Notes: generated by a model not told the origin, from the sequence alone. Positions 37,401-51,408 are shown, counted from the first letter of the stretch. The stretch: 64,000 bases of DNA from Planctomycetota bacterium (GCA_020639295.1 JACKGY010000010.1:62001-126000); one strand, 5' to 3'. Program-made: numbers and translations.

Positions 37401-39401
37401 TCAGTCGAGCCCGACCTCGACCTCGAGCTGGTGTTCGGCGTCGATCTCGTCGCGGTTGATCAGCGAGATGGCCGTGCGGCAGTTCTCGGCGACCCAGTTG
37501 TCCGGCGGCAAGGCCCAGGCGAGCTGACGGAGCACCTGCACGGTCAACCGGAATGCCCGGACGATGTCGCCGTCCTGCATCGTCGTGAGGCGGCGCAGGG
37601 AGGCGAAGTCCTCCCCGTTGATCCAGGCCTGGAGCGGTGCCGAGAGGGCATAGTCGAGATTGCGCACCACGGGGTCGTAGCCGGCCTTCGCCTCCGACTT
37701 GCGGAACTCCCGGATGCGCTTGCGGGCCCGGCGCGCGATGGCGTCGGGAACGAGATTCATCTCGAGCAGGACCGAACTGTCGCGCGGCCGGGACTCGTGG
37801 ATGATCGCCGCGCAGAGCATGGCCGTCTGGGTGGCGTCGAGATCCTCGAAGCAGCCGTCCCAGAACAGCTCGGTGAGCTGGATCTCGAAGCCGTTGATGC
37901 GGGCGCAGAAGCTGCCCTTGCCGGTCAATTCGAAGTCCTGGAGGTAGCCGCGTTCCTCGAGCGCCGCCATCTTCTGGCTGAGGTCGGCGAGTGGCTTCTT
38001 GGCCGATCCGGACTGGAAGGCCATGAAGCTGCGGCGCACGGCGTCGGGGACCTTCTCGCCCAGGAGCTTGACCAGGTTGAGCGTCGTGGAATAGCCGAGC
38101 GAGAACTGGCTGCGGATCGCGCCGGCCTTCTTGTAGATCGTCTCCTGGATCAGCTTGACCTCGTCGCGAGGATCGAGGATGCCCACCACGTCGCCTTCCT
38201 GATCGATGCCCTGGCGACCCGCGCGCCCGGCCATCTGCTGGTAGTCGAGAGGGCTGAGCGGCACCATCTCGACGCCGTTGTACTTGGACAGGGAATCGAA
38301 GACGACGCAACGCGCCGGCATGTTCACGCCCAGGGCGAAGGTCTCGGTGGCGAAGAGCAGCTTGACCAGACCGGTGCTGAACAGGCGCTCGATCACGTCC
38401 TTGAAGATGGGCAGGACGCCGGCGTGGTGGTAGAGGATGCCGCTCTGCACCGACTCGCGCAGATTCGCGCAGGCCGGGTGCTCGGTGGCTCCGTAGCGCT
38501 CGACCAGCTCGTCGAAGAGGCCGACGACCTCGCGTCGCTCCTCCTTCGAGAGCAGCTTCAACTTGCGTTGGTAGCGACGAGCCAGCGACTCGCATTTCTT
38601 GCGGCTGAAGGCGAAGTAGAGGACCGGGTAGCGGTTGTCCTTGACCAGGGTCTTGAGGACGTCGCTGCCCTGGCGCGGCTTGGCGCCGGCCCGTTCGTTC
38701 CGGCGGCCGCGGCCGGCGTCGCGATCCCGGTTGCCCCGGCGGCGCTTCTGCTCCGGCGCCGGCAGCGACTCCTTGGCCTTGGCCATGCGCTGCTTCAGTT
38801 CCCGGGCCTCGAAGAGACCCTGCTCGGGAAGGTAGAGCCAGCGATGGAGGGGAACCGGTCGCTCGTCGGTGTGGACCAGACGCACCGGCACGCCGCGCAC
38901 CTCGGCCATCCAGGCCCGGAGCTGCTCGAGGTTGCCGATCGTGGCCGAAAGGGCGACGAACCGGACGTTCTCCGGGGCGAAGATGATGCTCTCCTCCCAG
39001 ACGCTGCCGCGGTCCGGGTCGCCGAGGTAGTGGACCTCGTCGAAGATCAGCCAGTCGATGCCGTGGAGGCGGCTCGAGTCCTCGAAGATGGTGTTGCGGA
39101 AGATCTCCGTCGTCATCACCAGGATGGCGGCCTCGCCGTTCACGGTCACGTCGCCGGTCATGATCCCGACCTTGTCCCCGTAGCGCTCCTTGAAGTCGCG
39201 GTACTTCTGGTTGGACAGGGCCTTGATCGGCGAGGTGTAGAGGACCCGCCGGCCGCGCTCGAGGCTCTGCTCGATCGCGTACTCGGCGATGATCGTCTTG
39301 CCGGCGCCGGTGGGCGCGGAGACGATCACGGACTGGCCGTCCTGGACCGCCTGAACGGCCTCGGCCTGAAAGGGATAGAGCTCGAGCCCGCGGTACTTCA
39401 T
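37401..39401 (-). CDS. Ski2-like superfamily II RNA helicase
   Basis: A 666-residue helicase resembling the Ski2/Mtr4 group. Motif I is APTGAGKT (about 30), motif II DEVH (about 122), motif III SATIGN, and motif VI QMAGRAGRQG (about 400). A basic insert of about 30 residues (KRRRGNRDRDAGRGRRNERA) lies at about 225-255 between the two RecA domains. The C-terminal 200 residues are helical and Ski2-like. ATG 39401 is where similarity begins, but there is no clear ribosome-binding site. It probably unwinds RNA in turnover or processing. It is divergent from yebC, with 126 bases between. Confidence 0.85.
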   Translation of the reverse strand: MKYRGLELYPFQAEAVQAVQDGQSVIVSAPTGAGKTIIAEYAIEQSLERGRRVLYTSPIKALSNQKYRDFKERYGDKVGIMTGDVTVNGEAAILVMTTEIFRNTIFEDSSRLHGIDWLIFDEVHYLGDPDRGSVWEESIIFAPENVRFVALSATIGNLEQLRAWMAEVRGVPVRLVHTDERPVPLHRWLYLPEQGLFEARELKQRMAKAKESLPAPEQKRRRGNRDRDAGRGRRNERAGAKPRQGSDVLKTLVKDNRYPVLYFAFSRKKCESLARRYQRKLKLLSKEERREVVGLFDELVERYGATEHPACANLRESVQSGILYHHAGVLPIFKDVIERLFSTGLVKLLFATETFALGVNMPARCVVFDSLSKYNGVEMVPLSPLDYQQMAGRAGRQGIDQEGDVVGILDPRDEVKLIQETIYKKAGAIRSQFSLGYSTTLNLVKLLGEKVPDAVRRSFMAFQSGSAKKPLADLSQKMAALEERGYLQDFELTGKGSFCARINGFEIQLTELFWDGCFEDLDATQTAMLCAAIIHESRPRDSSVLLEMNLVPDAIARRARKRIREFRKSEAKAGYDPVVRNLDYALSAPLQAWINGEDFASLRRLTTMQDGDIVRAFRLTVQVLRQLAWALPPDNWVAENCRTAISLINRDEIDAEHQLEVEVGLD

Positions 39402-39527
39402 GGCGACAATCTGCGCTGAAGTCCCCGATTCATCAAGACTTGGGGGCGATTGCCGTCGGCTCGGGGCCTTGGAGCGGGCCGGAGCCCTTTGGTAGATTCC
39501 GGCCCCGAATCCAGCGAGGACAGCGAC

Positions 39528-40289
39528 ATGGCCGGCCATTCACATGCGGCGAACATCAAGCACAAGAAGGACGCGATGGACAAGAAGCGGTCCAAGGTCT
39601 TCTCGAAGATCGCCCGCAAGCTCATCGTGGAAGCCCGACTCGGCGGACCCGACCCGGTCACCAATGCCAGCCTGCGCCTGATCGTCGACATGGCCCGGGC
39701 GGCGAACATGCCCAAGGACGTCATCCAGCGCAACATCGACAAGGGCGCCGGGGTGGGCTCCGACGCCGCCAACTTCGAGGAGCTGGCCTATGAGGGCTAC
39801 GGCCCCGGCGGCATCGCGGTCATGGTCGAATGCCTGACCGACAACCGCCATCGCACGGCTCCCGAGATCAAGAAGATCTTCGACCGCGCCGGCGGCAACC
39901 TCGGCGAGCCCGGCTGCGTCGGCTACATGTTCGATCTCAAGTCCGTGTTCCTGGTCGACCCGAAGGGCAAGACCGAGGACGAGGTGATGGAGATCGTCAT
40001 GGAGGCCGAGGCCGACGACATGGAGGAGGCCGAAGGCCAGTTCCTGATCACCGCGGCGCCGCAGAAGTACAGCGAGCTGAAGGAGATCCTCGAGAACGCC
40101 GGCTTCGGCCTCGAAGTCGCCGAGATGCGCCGCATGGCCTCGACCGAGATCGAGGTCGCCGAACTCGACCTGGCCGAGAAGCTGAAGAAGCTGGTCGACA
40201 ACCTCGAGGACAACGACGACGTCCAGAACGTCTACACCAACCACATCCTCACCGACGAGGTCCAGACCCAGCTCGACGCCAAGAGCTGA
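39528..40289 (+). CDS. yebC: YebC/PmpR family protein
   Basis: A 253-residue YebC-family protein: MAGHSHAANIKHKKDAMDKK, then NIDKGAG and YEGYGPGGIAVMVECLTDN. YebC proteins were first described as transcriptional regulators, and more recent work ties members to translation of difficult sequences. The ATG at 39528 matches the invariant family N-terminus. A terminator follows at 40317. No ruvC or ruvAB genes, frequent neighbours elsewhere, are next to it. Confidence 0.94.
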   Translation: MAGHSHAANIKHKKDAMDKKRSKVFSKIARKLIVEARLGGPDPVTNASLRLIVDMARAANMPKDVIQRNIDKGAGVGSDAANFEELAYEGYGPGGIAVMVECLTDNRHRTAPEIKKIFDRAGGNLGEPGCVGYMFDLKSVFLVDPKGKTEDEVMEIVMEAEADDMEEAEGQFLITAAPQKYSELKEILENAGFGLEVAEMRRMASTEIEVAELDLAEKLKKLVDNLEDNDDVQNVYTNHILTDEVQTQLDAKS

Positions 40290-40316
40290 TCCCGACCCCG
40301 TTCGCGCCGGTCACAT

Positions 40317-40352
40317 CGAAGGGCCTCGGAGCTCCGCCTCCGGGGCTCTTCG
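40317..40352 (+). terminator. Terminator after yebC
   Basis: CGAAGGGCCTCGGAG pairs with CTCCGGGGCTCTTCG, with G-U pairs, 28 bases after the yebC stop. Confidence 0.6.
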
Positions 40353-40393
40353 CGTTCGTGGCGCCCCGGAGCCATGGAGGCCCCGATCGAGAA

Positions 40394-40422
40394 GAGGCCC
40401 CGGGGCGATGCCCCGGGGCCTC
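40394..40422 (-). terminator. Terminator after ppdK
   Basis: A perfect 13-bp stem GAGGCCCCGGGGC with complement and ATG/GAT-type loop lies 26 bases beyond the minus-strand stop at 40449. Confidence 0.7.
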
Positions 40423-40448
40423 CTGGGTCGAGCGATGCGGTCTTCCGA

Positions 40449-43172
<2,724 letters not shown>

Positions 43173-43195
43173 CGCTCGCGTACAGGGTTTGCCGT

Positions 43196-43834
43196 TCAGG
43201 GGCGGGCCGGAGCCCTCCTGTCCAGGCCGAATTTCCTCAGCTCCGCCGGGTCGATGGCGTCGACCAACCACGCGGAGGTCAGAACGATCTTCTCGAGATT
43301 CTCGGGGTCGTAGAGTTCGGGGTCGTCGATGCCGCCGAGCTCGATGACGAGCTCGCCGTTCTCGATCCGGGCAATGTCGGCCAAACGACCGGGGTTGCCC
43401 TGGAGCGTCTCGACGGTGATCCGTTGATGGCGGACCTCCCAGGTGGTCTGGCGGATGAAACGCACCGGCACCAGTTGGTTGCCGACGCGATAGGTCACCA
43501 GTTTCATCTCGGCGCGGTCGTCCTCGATGTCCTCGATCTCTTCGATCTCGATCTGCTGGACGTCGCCGAGGTTCTCGGCCGCCCACTCCTTCACCTCGGA
43601 CCAGAAGAGGACGAGGTCGGAATCGTTGAATCCCTCGCGTTCCTTCAGGCCCCGGCTGAGGCAGTTGGCCACGTGCAAAGGGTATTCCTTCTCGAAGGCC
43701 CACTTCAGGTACTCGGTGGTCCGGCGGGGCGTCCCGGTCGTGTAGCCGGGTGGAACGTCGGGCGAGTAGGGGTGGCAGCAGCCAGCGCAAAGGGTCGCCA
43801 GGACCGTCAGGACGAGGAATCGGCTTCTCGGCAT
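43196..43834 (-). CDS. Lipoprotein of unknown function
   Basis: A 212-residue protein with a lipoprotein signal peptide: a hydrophobic core and lipobox LCAGCC, acylated at a Cys near residue 19. The mature part is acidic, with a run EIEEIEDIEDDRAEM around residue 100 and beta-type segments after it. GGGAG precedes ATG 43834. It is upstream of ppdK in the same direction, so the two are likely cotranscribed, an unexplained pairing. Confidence 0.75.
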   Translation of the reverse strand: MPRSRFLVLTVLATLCAGCCHPYSPDVPPGYTTGTPRRTTEYLKWAFEKEYPLHVANCLSRGLKEREGFNDSDLVLFWSEVKEWAAENLGDVQQIEIEEIEDIEDDRAEMKLVTYRVGNQLVPVRFIRQTTWEVRHQRITVETLQGNPGRLADIARIENGELVIELGGIDDPELYDPENLEKIVLTSAWLVDAIDPAELRKFGLDRRAPARP

Positions 43835-44043
43835 GTCGTTCTCCCAGGAGGGCGTGGGCGCCGGCGAGAGGCTACCAGCAGGCCTCGAAAAGAGCCAACC
43901 GGGTCGTGCGGATCCACCTCGGCAGCCCCGACTTCGACCACTCCTGGGGGACTTTCCCGCAGGGTGCTGGAAACCACCCAGGGGGCGTGGGCGAGCTTTG
44001 GAGCTGAGCGGTAAGGCGCCTTGCCAAAGCAACTTAGGATAAC

Positions 44044-44073
44044 TTGTACAATTCCGGCACCGAGGACTACAAT
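44044..44073 (+). promoter_or_regulatory. Candidate promoter of the pilus motor operon
   Basis: TTGTAC (44044-44049), 18 bases, TACAAT (44068-44073). The predicted leader of about 125 bases contains a GC-rich 9-bp hairpin (CGCCCTCCG and complement) before GGAG and the ATG at 44206. The whole 370-base gap from 43835 is otherwise non-coding. Confidence 0.5.
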
Positions 44074-44205
44074 GCGCGCCCTCCGCCGGTGGAGACCGGG
44101 CCTCCGGACGCCCTCCGCGGGCCCGGAGGGCGCCCGCCCGGGCCGCCCGGGAGAAGGACGCGGACCCGGCGGGGCCGACGCGACGGATAGGAGACCCCCT
44201 CAACG

Positions 44206-45867
44206 ATGGCGAGGCAGCTTCTCGGGCAGATCCTGAAGGAACAGGGCCTGGTCGACGACAAGCAGATCGACGATGCCGTGCGCCTGCAGAACGAGGGCGG
44301 CGGCAAGCTCGGTCAGGCATTGATCCGGCTCGGCTACCTGAACGACGAGCAGCTCGCGCGCGCCCTGGCGCGGCAGGCGAAGCTCCCTTTCGTCGATCTC
44401 GCCAAGGGTCGGATCGCCGAGGAGGTGATCGCGCTCGTGCCGGCCAATCTGGCCCAGGAGTACGGCATCATCCCGATCAAGGTGCAGGGCGGCGAGGTGA
44501 TCGTCGCCATGGCCGATCCGCTGCAGTCCTTCAACCTCGAGAACCTGAGCTTCCTCCTCAACATGCGCTTCCGCTGCGCGGTCGCCGCCGAGGCCACGAT
44601 GCGCGAGGCCTTCCGCCGGTACTACCGCATCGAGGCCGAGGCCCGGCCCGAGCCGGTCGCCGGCCGCAAGAAGAAGGCCGAGGAGGACGACGACGCGCCG
44701 ATCATCCGTCTGGTCGACAACATCATCGAGGACGCGGTCCGGGTCCGGGCCTCGGACATCCACCTCGAACCCTTCGAGGAAGAGCTGCGGGTCCGCTATC
44801 GCGTCGACGGCGTCTGCAAGACCGTGGCCCGGCATCCGCGCCACCTGCACGGCCCGGTGATCTCGCGCATGAAGATCATGGCCGGCATGGACATCTCGGA
44901 GAAGCGCAAGCCCCAGGACGGCCGGATCATGACCCGCGTGCTGTCGAAGGACATCGACATGCGCGTCTCGATCCTCCCGGCGGTGAAGGGCGAGAGCATC
45001 GTCTGCCGCATCCTGGACAAGGTGGAGGGTCTGGTCTCGCTCGAGAAGCTCGGCTTCGACGGCGAGGACCTGAAACGTTTCGAGAAGATCATCAAGCGCC
45101 CGAACGGCATCTTCCTGGTCACCGGCCCGACCGGCTCCGGCAAGACCACCACCCTCTACGCCGCCCTCAAGCGCCTCAATCAACCCGACGTCAAGATCAT
45201 CACCGCCGAGAACCCGATCGAGTACAACCTCAAGGGGGTGAACCAGTGTCAGGTTCGCCATTCCATCGGCCTCGACTTCTCGCGCATCCTCAGGGCGATG
45301 TTGCGCCAGGCCCCGAACATCATCCTCGTGGGCGAGATCCGCGACCACGAGACCGCGGCGATCGCCACCCAGGCGGCGCTCACCGGCCACCTCGTCTTCT
45401 CGACCCTGCACACCAACGACGCCCCCAGCGCGATCACCCGCCTGGTGGACATGGGCGTGCCCTCCTACATGGTCTCCACCTCGCTGATCGCGGTCCTCGC
45501 CCAGCGCCTGGTCCGAACCCTCTGCCAGCATTGCAAGGAGGCCTTCGAGCCAACCGCCGCCGAGCTGATGACCATCGGGGTCAACATCGAGCAGGCCCGT
45601 GGCCGGTCGGTCTACCGGGCCAAGGGCTGCGAACGCTGCGGCTTCAACGGCTACTCGGGGCGGATCGGCATCTTCGAGCTGATGTTCATGGACGAGCACC
45701 TGCGCGAGCTCACCTTCAACGGGGCCTCCCATCTGGAGCTGCGCCGGCAGGCCATGCTGGCCGGCATGTCCTCGTTGCGCGCCGACGGCGCCCGCAAGGT
45801 GCTCGCCGGTCGCACCAGCATCGAGGAGGTGCTGCGCGTGGTCAGCCAGGAAGCCATCGAGGTCTGA
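44206..45867 (+). CDS. pilB: Type IV pilus assembly ATPase PilB
   Basis: A 553-residue GspE/PilB ATPase that drives pilus extension. The N-terminal GspE-N/MshEN-type domain (about 1-150: LLGQILKEQGLVDDKQIDDA, ADPLQSF) is the type that can bind c-di-GMP. The motor has Walker A GPTGSGKTTT, Asp box, Walker B NIILVGEIRD, His box STLHTNDA and a C-terminal zinc-binding CQHC...CERC pair. All catalytic residues are present. It is the first gene of the motor cluster, followed 11 bases later by pilT. Confidence 0.95.
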   Translation: MARQLLGQILKEQGLVDDKQIDDAVRLQNEGGGKLGQALIRLGYLNDEQLARALARQAKLPFVDLAKGRIAEEVIALVPANLAQEYGIIPIKVQGGEVIVAMADPLQSFNLENLSFLLNMRFRCAVAAEATMREAFRRYYRIEAEARPEPVAGRKKKAEEDDDAPIIRLVDNIIEDAVRVRASDIHLEPFEEELRVRYRVDGVCKTVARHPRHLHGPVISRMKIMAGMDISEKRKPQDGRIMTRVLSKDIDMRVSILPAVKGESIVCRILDKVEGLVSLEKLGFDGEDLKRFEKIIKRPNGIFLVTGPTGSGKTTTLYAALKRLNQPDVKIITAENPIEYNLKGVNQCQVRHSIGLDFSRILRAMLRQAPNIILVGEIRDHETAAIATQAALTGHLVFSTLHTNDAPSAITRLVDMGVPSYMVSTSLIAVLAQRLVRTLCQHCKEAFEPTAAELMTIGVNIEQARGRSVYRAKGCERCGFNGYSGRIGIFELMFMDEHLRELTFNGASHLELRRQAMLAGMSSLRADGARKVLAGRTSIEEVLRVVSQEAIEV

Positions 45868-45878
45868 GGAAAGGCGTC

Positions 45879-46937
45879 ATGACCGACATCAACGACATTC
45901 TCGACTTCTGCGTCACCCAGAACGCGTCCGACGTCCATCTCACCGTCGGCCGGCCGCCGGTCCTTCGTCTCAGCGGTCACCTGAAGAACCTCGACGCGCC
46001 GGTCCTCTCGCCCGAGGACGTCGAGCGCATGGCGATGAGCATCCTGCCCGAGCGCCTGCGCAACGAATTCCACGACAAGGGCACGGTCGACTTCGGCATG
46101 GGCTTCCAGGACCGGGCCCGCTTCCGCGTCTCGATCCTGCGCCAGCGCGGCAACGTCGGCCTCGTCCTCCGCCTGATCCCCTCGCGCCTGCTCACCTTCG
46201 AGCAGATCGGCCTGCCGGACAACGTCAAGGAGCTGCTCCAGAAGCCGCGCGGCATGATCCTGGTCACCGGTCCCACGGGCTCGGGCAAGACGACCACGCT
46301 GGCGACGATGATCGATCACGTCAACCAGAACTACGATCGTCACATCATCACGGTCGAGGATCCGATCGAGTACTACCACGACCACAAGAAGAGCGTGATC
46401 ACGCAGCGCGAGATCGGTACCGACGTGCCCACCTTCGCCGAGGCCATGCGTCGGGCGCTGCGCCAGGATCCCGACATCATCCTCCTGGGCGAGATGCGTG
46501 ACCTCGAGACCATCTCGACCGCGATCACCGCGGCGGAGACCGGCCACCTGGTCCTCGGCACGCTGCACACGACCGGAGCCGCGCGGACGGTCGATCGCAT
46601 CATCGACACCTTCCCGGAACGACAGCAGGAGCAGGTCCGGGCGCAGCTCGCCGGCGGTCTGCTCGCGGTCATCTCCCAGCTCCTCTTGCCGCGCATCGAC
46701 CGACCCGGGGTGGTCGCCGCCTACGAGCTGATGGTGCACACCTCGGCGATCGAGAACTACATCCGCAAGAACGAGACCTTCAAGCTCTACTCCGAGATCC
46801 AGACCGGCAAGCGTCGCGGCATGCAGTTGCTCGACGACCACCTCTACCGGCTCTACAAGGAAGGCGTCATCGACGAGGACCACTGCCTCGCCATGGCCCA
46901 GAGGACCCAGGAAATGACCGACAAGGTGCTCGGCTGA
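45879..46937 (+). CDS. pilT: Type IV pilus retraction ATPase PilT (second copy)
   Basis: A 352-residue PilT. N-terminal NASDVHLTVGRPPVLRLSG, Walker A GPTGSGKTTT, Walker B DIILLGEMRD, His box GTLHTTGA and the PilT-type AIENYIRKNETFKLYSEIQ are all present. It differs throughout from the copy ending at 26991, so this is not a recent duplication. Its stop overlaps the next start by one base (TGATG). Confidence 0.93.
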   Translation: MTDINDILDFCVTQNASDVHLTVGRPPVLRLSGHLKNLDAPVLSPEDVERMAMSILPERLRNEFHDKGTVDFGMGFQDRARFRVSILRQRGNVGLVLRLIPSRLLTFEQIGLPDNVKELLQKPRGMILVTGPTGSGKTTTLATMIDHVNQNYDRHIITVEDPIEYYHDHKKSVITQREIGTDVPTFAEAMRRALRQDPDIILLGEMRDLETISTAITAAETGHLVLGTLHTTGAARTVDRIIDTFPERQQEQVRAQLAGGLLAVISQLLLPRIDRPGVVAAYELMVHTSAIENYIRKNETFKLYSEIQTGKRRGMQLLDDHLYRLYKEGVIDEDHCLAMAQRTQEMTDKVLG

Positions 46938-48631
46938 TGGCGGGACCCGATCGCAAGAAGCTCCTCGGCCAGATCCTCAAGGAGATGCGCCTGGTCCACG
47001 AGGGCCAGATCCAGGAGGCGCTCGGCCTGCAGAAGGCCGAGGGTGGCCAGATCGGCGGCATCCTGGTCGATCTGGGCTACATCCAGCGCGGCGACCTGAT
47101 GGCCGCCCTGGCGACGCAGCTGGGCATCGCCCGGGTCGACCTGGTCGGCATCGAGGTCCCCGAGGAGCTGGTCCGCCGCATGGACGCGGCGACCGTGAAC
47201 ATCTTCCACGTGGTGCCCTTCGCGCAGCAGGGCAACCTGGTCAAGGTCGCGGTGGCGGATCCCACCAACCTGACCTGCCTGGACGACGTGCGCTTCATGC
47301 TGGGCGCCGACCTCGAGGCCTACTACGCCGATCCCGACCAGATCGACGCCCTGATCAAGAAGCACTTCCAGGAGCGCGAGGAGACCATGGACTCGCTCCT
47401 CGACGAGCTCGAGGACGAGGTGGAGCGCGCGCGCAACATCGACGATCAGGAGTCGCTCGCCAAGTCGACACCGGTGGTCAAGCTGCTCAACTACGTCCTG
47501 TTCATGGCGATCCGCGACAAGGCCAGCGACATCCATCTCGAGCCCTTCGACGACGAGTTCAAGATCCGTTACCGGATCGACGGCGTCCTGTTCGAGCTGC
47601 GTTCGCCGCCGGCCCACCTGGCCACCGCCCTGATCTCGCGGGTCAAGGTGATGGCCAACCTCGACATCGCCGAGACCCGCATCCCGCAGGACGGTCGCAT
47701 CGATCTCATGGTGGGGGGGCGCAAGGTCGACGTGCGCGTCTCGACCCTGCCGACGATGTACGGCGAGAGCTGCGTGATGCGCGTGCTCGACAAGACCGTG
47801 GTCAACCTCGATCTCGAGCGCCTCGGGCTCCGCGAGGACGAGGTCCGGAAGATCCGTGGCTTCATCGACCTGCCCCACGGCATCATCCTGGTCACCGGGC
47901 CGACCGGTGCCGGCAAGACCACGACGCTCTACGCGGCACTCAACGCCGCCGATTCCGAGACCCAGAAGATCATCACCACCGAGGACCCGGTCGAGTACGA
48001 GCTGCCGGACATCGTCCAGGTGCAGGTCAACGAGGACATCGGGGTCACCTATGCGGCCTGCCTCAGGAGCATCCTCCGCCAGGATCCGGACAAGATCCTG
48101 GTGGGCGAGATCCGCGACCGCGAGACCGCCCAGATCGCGGTCGAGGCCTCGCTCACCGGCCACGTCGTGTTCAGCACCCTGCACACCAACGACGCCTCGT
48201 CCGCGATCACCCGCCTCGTGGACATCGGGGTCGAACCCTTCCTGATCGCCGCCACGCTCGAAGCCGTGGTGGCGCAGCGCCTGGTCCGGACCATCTGTCC
48301 CGGTTGCAAGGCCAGCTACGAACCGCCCACGGACGTGCTCGACGAGCTCCGTCTGACCCGGGCCGAGGTCGGCCAGGCCAGGTTCTTCTCGGGCAAGGGC
48401 TGCCCGGAATGCTACGGTACCGGCTATCGTGGTCGGATGGCCCTGTTCGAGATCCTCACGGTCACGGACCGGGTCAAGGAGGCGATCATCGAGGGCGCCA
48501 GCGCGAACGCCCTCTCGGACATCGCGCGTGGCGAGGGGATGAGATCGTTGCGCGACAGCGGTCTGCTGGCGGTCTTCGAGGGTCGGACCACCCCGGAAGA
48601 GGTGATCCGCGAGACGGTCCAGCACGGCTGA
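46937..48631 (+). CDS. Second PilB/GspE-type ATPase
   Basis: A 564-residue PilB/GspE family ATPase, complete: N-terminal LLGQILKEMRLVHEGQIQEA, Walker A GPTGAGKTTT, Walker B DKILVGEIRD, His box STLHTNDA and the zinc-binding CPGC...CPEC pair (the second in GKGCPECYGTGYRGR). An acidic linker lies around 140-170. It is translationally coupled to pilT and followed 25 bases later by pilC. It may be a second extension motor for the same machine or serve a type II secretion-like system. Confidence 0.92.
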   Translation: MAGPDRKKLLGQILKEMRLVHEGQIQEALGLQKAEGGQIGGILVDLGYIQRGDLMAALATQLGIARVDLVGIEVPEELVRRMDAATVNIFHVVPFAQQGNLVKVAVADPTNLTCLDDVRFMLGADLEAYYADPDQIDALIKKHFQEREETMDSLLDELEDEVERARNIDDQESLAKSTPVVKLLNYVLFMAIRDKASDIHLEPFDDEFKIRYRIDGVLFELRSPPAHLATALISRVKVMANLDIAETRIPQDGRIDLMVGGRKVDVRVSTLPTMYGESCVMRVLDKTVVNLDLERLGLREDEVRKIRGFIDLPHGIILVTGPTGAGKTTTLYAALNAADSETQKIITTEDPVEYELPDIVQVQVNEDIGVTYAACLRSILRQDPDKILVGEIRDRETAQIAVEASLTGHVVFSTLHTNDASSAITRLVDIGVEPFLIAATLEAVVAQRLVRTICPGCKASYEPPTDVLDELRLTRAEVGQARFFSGKGCPECYGTGYRGRMALFEILTVTDRVKEAIIEGASANALSDIARGEGMRSLRDSGLLAVFEGRTTPEEVIRETVQHG

Positions 48632-48656
48632 ACAGGGGCGAAGCCCAGGAGCAGGA

Positions 48657-49793
48657 ATGCCCGACAACCTGAAGAAGCGACGCGACAAGTTCAAGACGGC
48701 GGCTCGCGGCCAGACCGGTCCCGCCGAGGCGACCGAGAAGAAGCCCCTGTTCGGCGGCGGGCGCATCTCGCGGGTCATGAAGACCCAGTTCTCGGTCCAG
48801 TTCTCGACCCTCCAGGACGCGGGCCTCCCGGTGCTGCGCAGCCTGAAGATCCTCGAGGGTCAGATGCGCCCCGGCCGGTTCAAGACCGTGCTGCAGGCGG
48901 TCTCCGAGGACGTCGAGGGCGGCAGCCCGCTTTCCGAGGCCCTGTCGAAGCACCCGAAGGTCTTCGACGCGCTCTACGTCAACGTCGTCCGCGCGGGCGA
49001 GGCCGGCGGTATGTTGACCGAGGTCTTCCAGCGCCTCGCCGAGTTCATGGAACGGAGCGACAAGCTGGTGCGGCGCGTCCGGGGTGCCCTGGCCTATCCG
49101 AGCTTCGTGGTGCTCTTCGCCGCCGGCGTGCTGACCTTCATCATGATCGTGGTCGTGCCGCAGTTCGAGGAGATCTTCTCCGGCCTCGGCCGTGACCTGC
49201 CGGCCATGACCGAGATGCTGATCGGCTTCAGCAAGGCGATCGGCGACTACTGGTTCCTGTTGCCGCTGGTGCCCCTGGCCTTCTGGGGCCTGTGGAAGAT
49301 GATCCGCAAGAGCCCCGGCGGGCTCTACGCCACCGACAAGTTCAAGCTCAAGATGCCGCTCTTCGGCAACCTGATCCGCAAGACCCAGGTCTCGCGCTTC
49401 GCCCGGACCCTCGGCACCCTGTCCTCTTCGGGCGTGCCGCTGCTGGAGAGCCTCGACATCGTGCGCGGCACCAGCACCAACGAGGTGCTCGGACAGACGG
49501 TCGACAAGGTGAAGGCCAGCGTCAGCGAAGGCGAGAGCATCGCCCAGCCCCTGGGCGAGAGCGGCATCTTCGACGACATGGTGGTCAACATGGTGGACGT
49601 CGGCGAGGAGACCGGTGAACTGGATCGGATGCTGATGAAGGTCGCCGATCGCTTCGACGACGAGGTCGACTCCACCGTCGCGGCCATGTTGAGCATCCTC
49701 GAGCCGCTCCTGATCGTGGTCATGGGCGTGGTCGTCGGCTTCATCGTCGTCGCCCTGTTCATGCCCCTGCTCGAACTCCAGGGCAACATCTGA
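48657..49793 (+). CDS. pilC: Type IV pilus inner-membrane platform PilC
   Basis: A 378-residue GspF/PilC protein with two cytoplasmic four-helix domains (about 40-165 and 245-365) and three hydrophobic helices (about 152-175, 200-222 and 348-372). FSVQFSTLQDAGLPVLRSLK and FARTLGTLSSSGVPLLESL are the family hallmarks. It couples the ATPases to pilin assembly. Pilins, PilM-Q and the prepilin peptidase must be elsewhere. Confidence 0.94.
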   Translation: MPDNLKKRRDKFKTAARGQTGPAEATEKKPLFGGGRISRVMKTQFSVQFSTLQDAGLPVLRSLKILEGQMRPGRFKTVLQAVSEDVEGGSPLSEALSKHPKVFDALYVNVVRAGEAGGMLTEVFQRLAEFMERSDKLVRRVRGALAYPSFVVLFAAGVLTFIMIVVVPQFEEIFSGLGRDLPAMTEMLIGFSKAIGDYWFLLPLVPLAFWGLWKMIRKSPGGLYATDKFKLKMPLFGNLIRKTQVSRFARTLGTLSSSGVPLLESLDIVRGTSTNEVLGQTVDKVKASVSEGESIAQPLGESGIFDDMVVNMVDVGEETGELDRMLMKVADRFDDEVDSTVAAMLSILEPLLIVVMGVVVGFIVVALFMPLLELQGNI

Positions 49794-49833
49794 ACGGCGG
49801 GGGAGGGGCTCGCGCCGTTCCCCCGAGGTCGCC

Positions 49834-51408
<1,575 letters not shown>

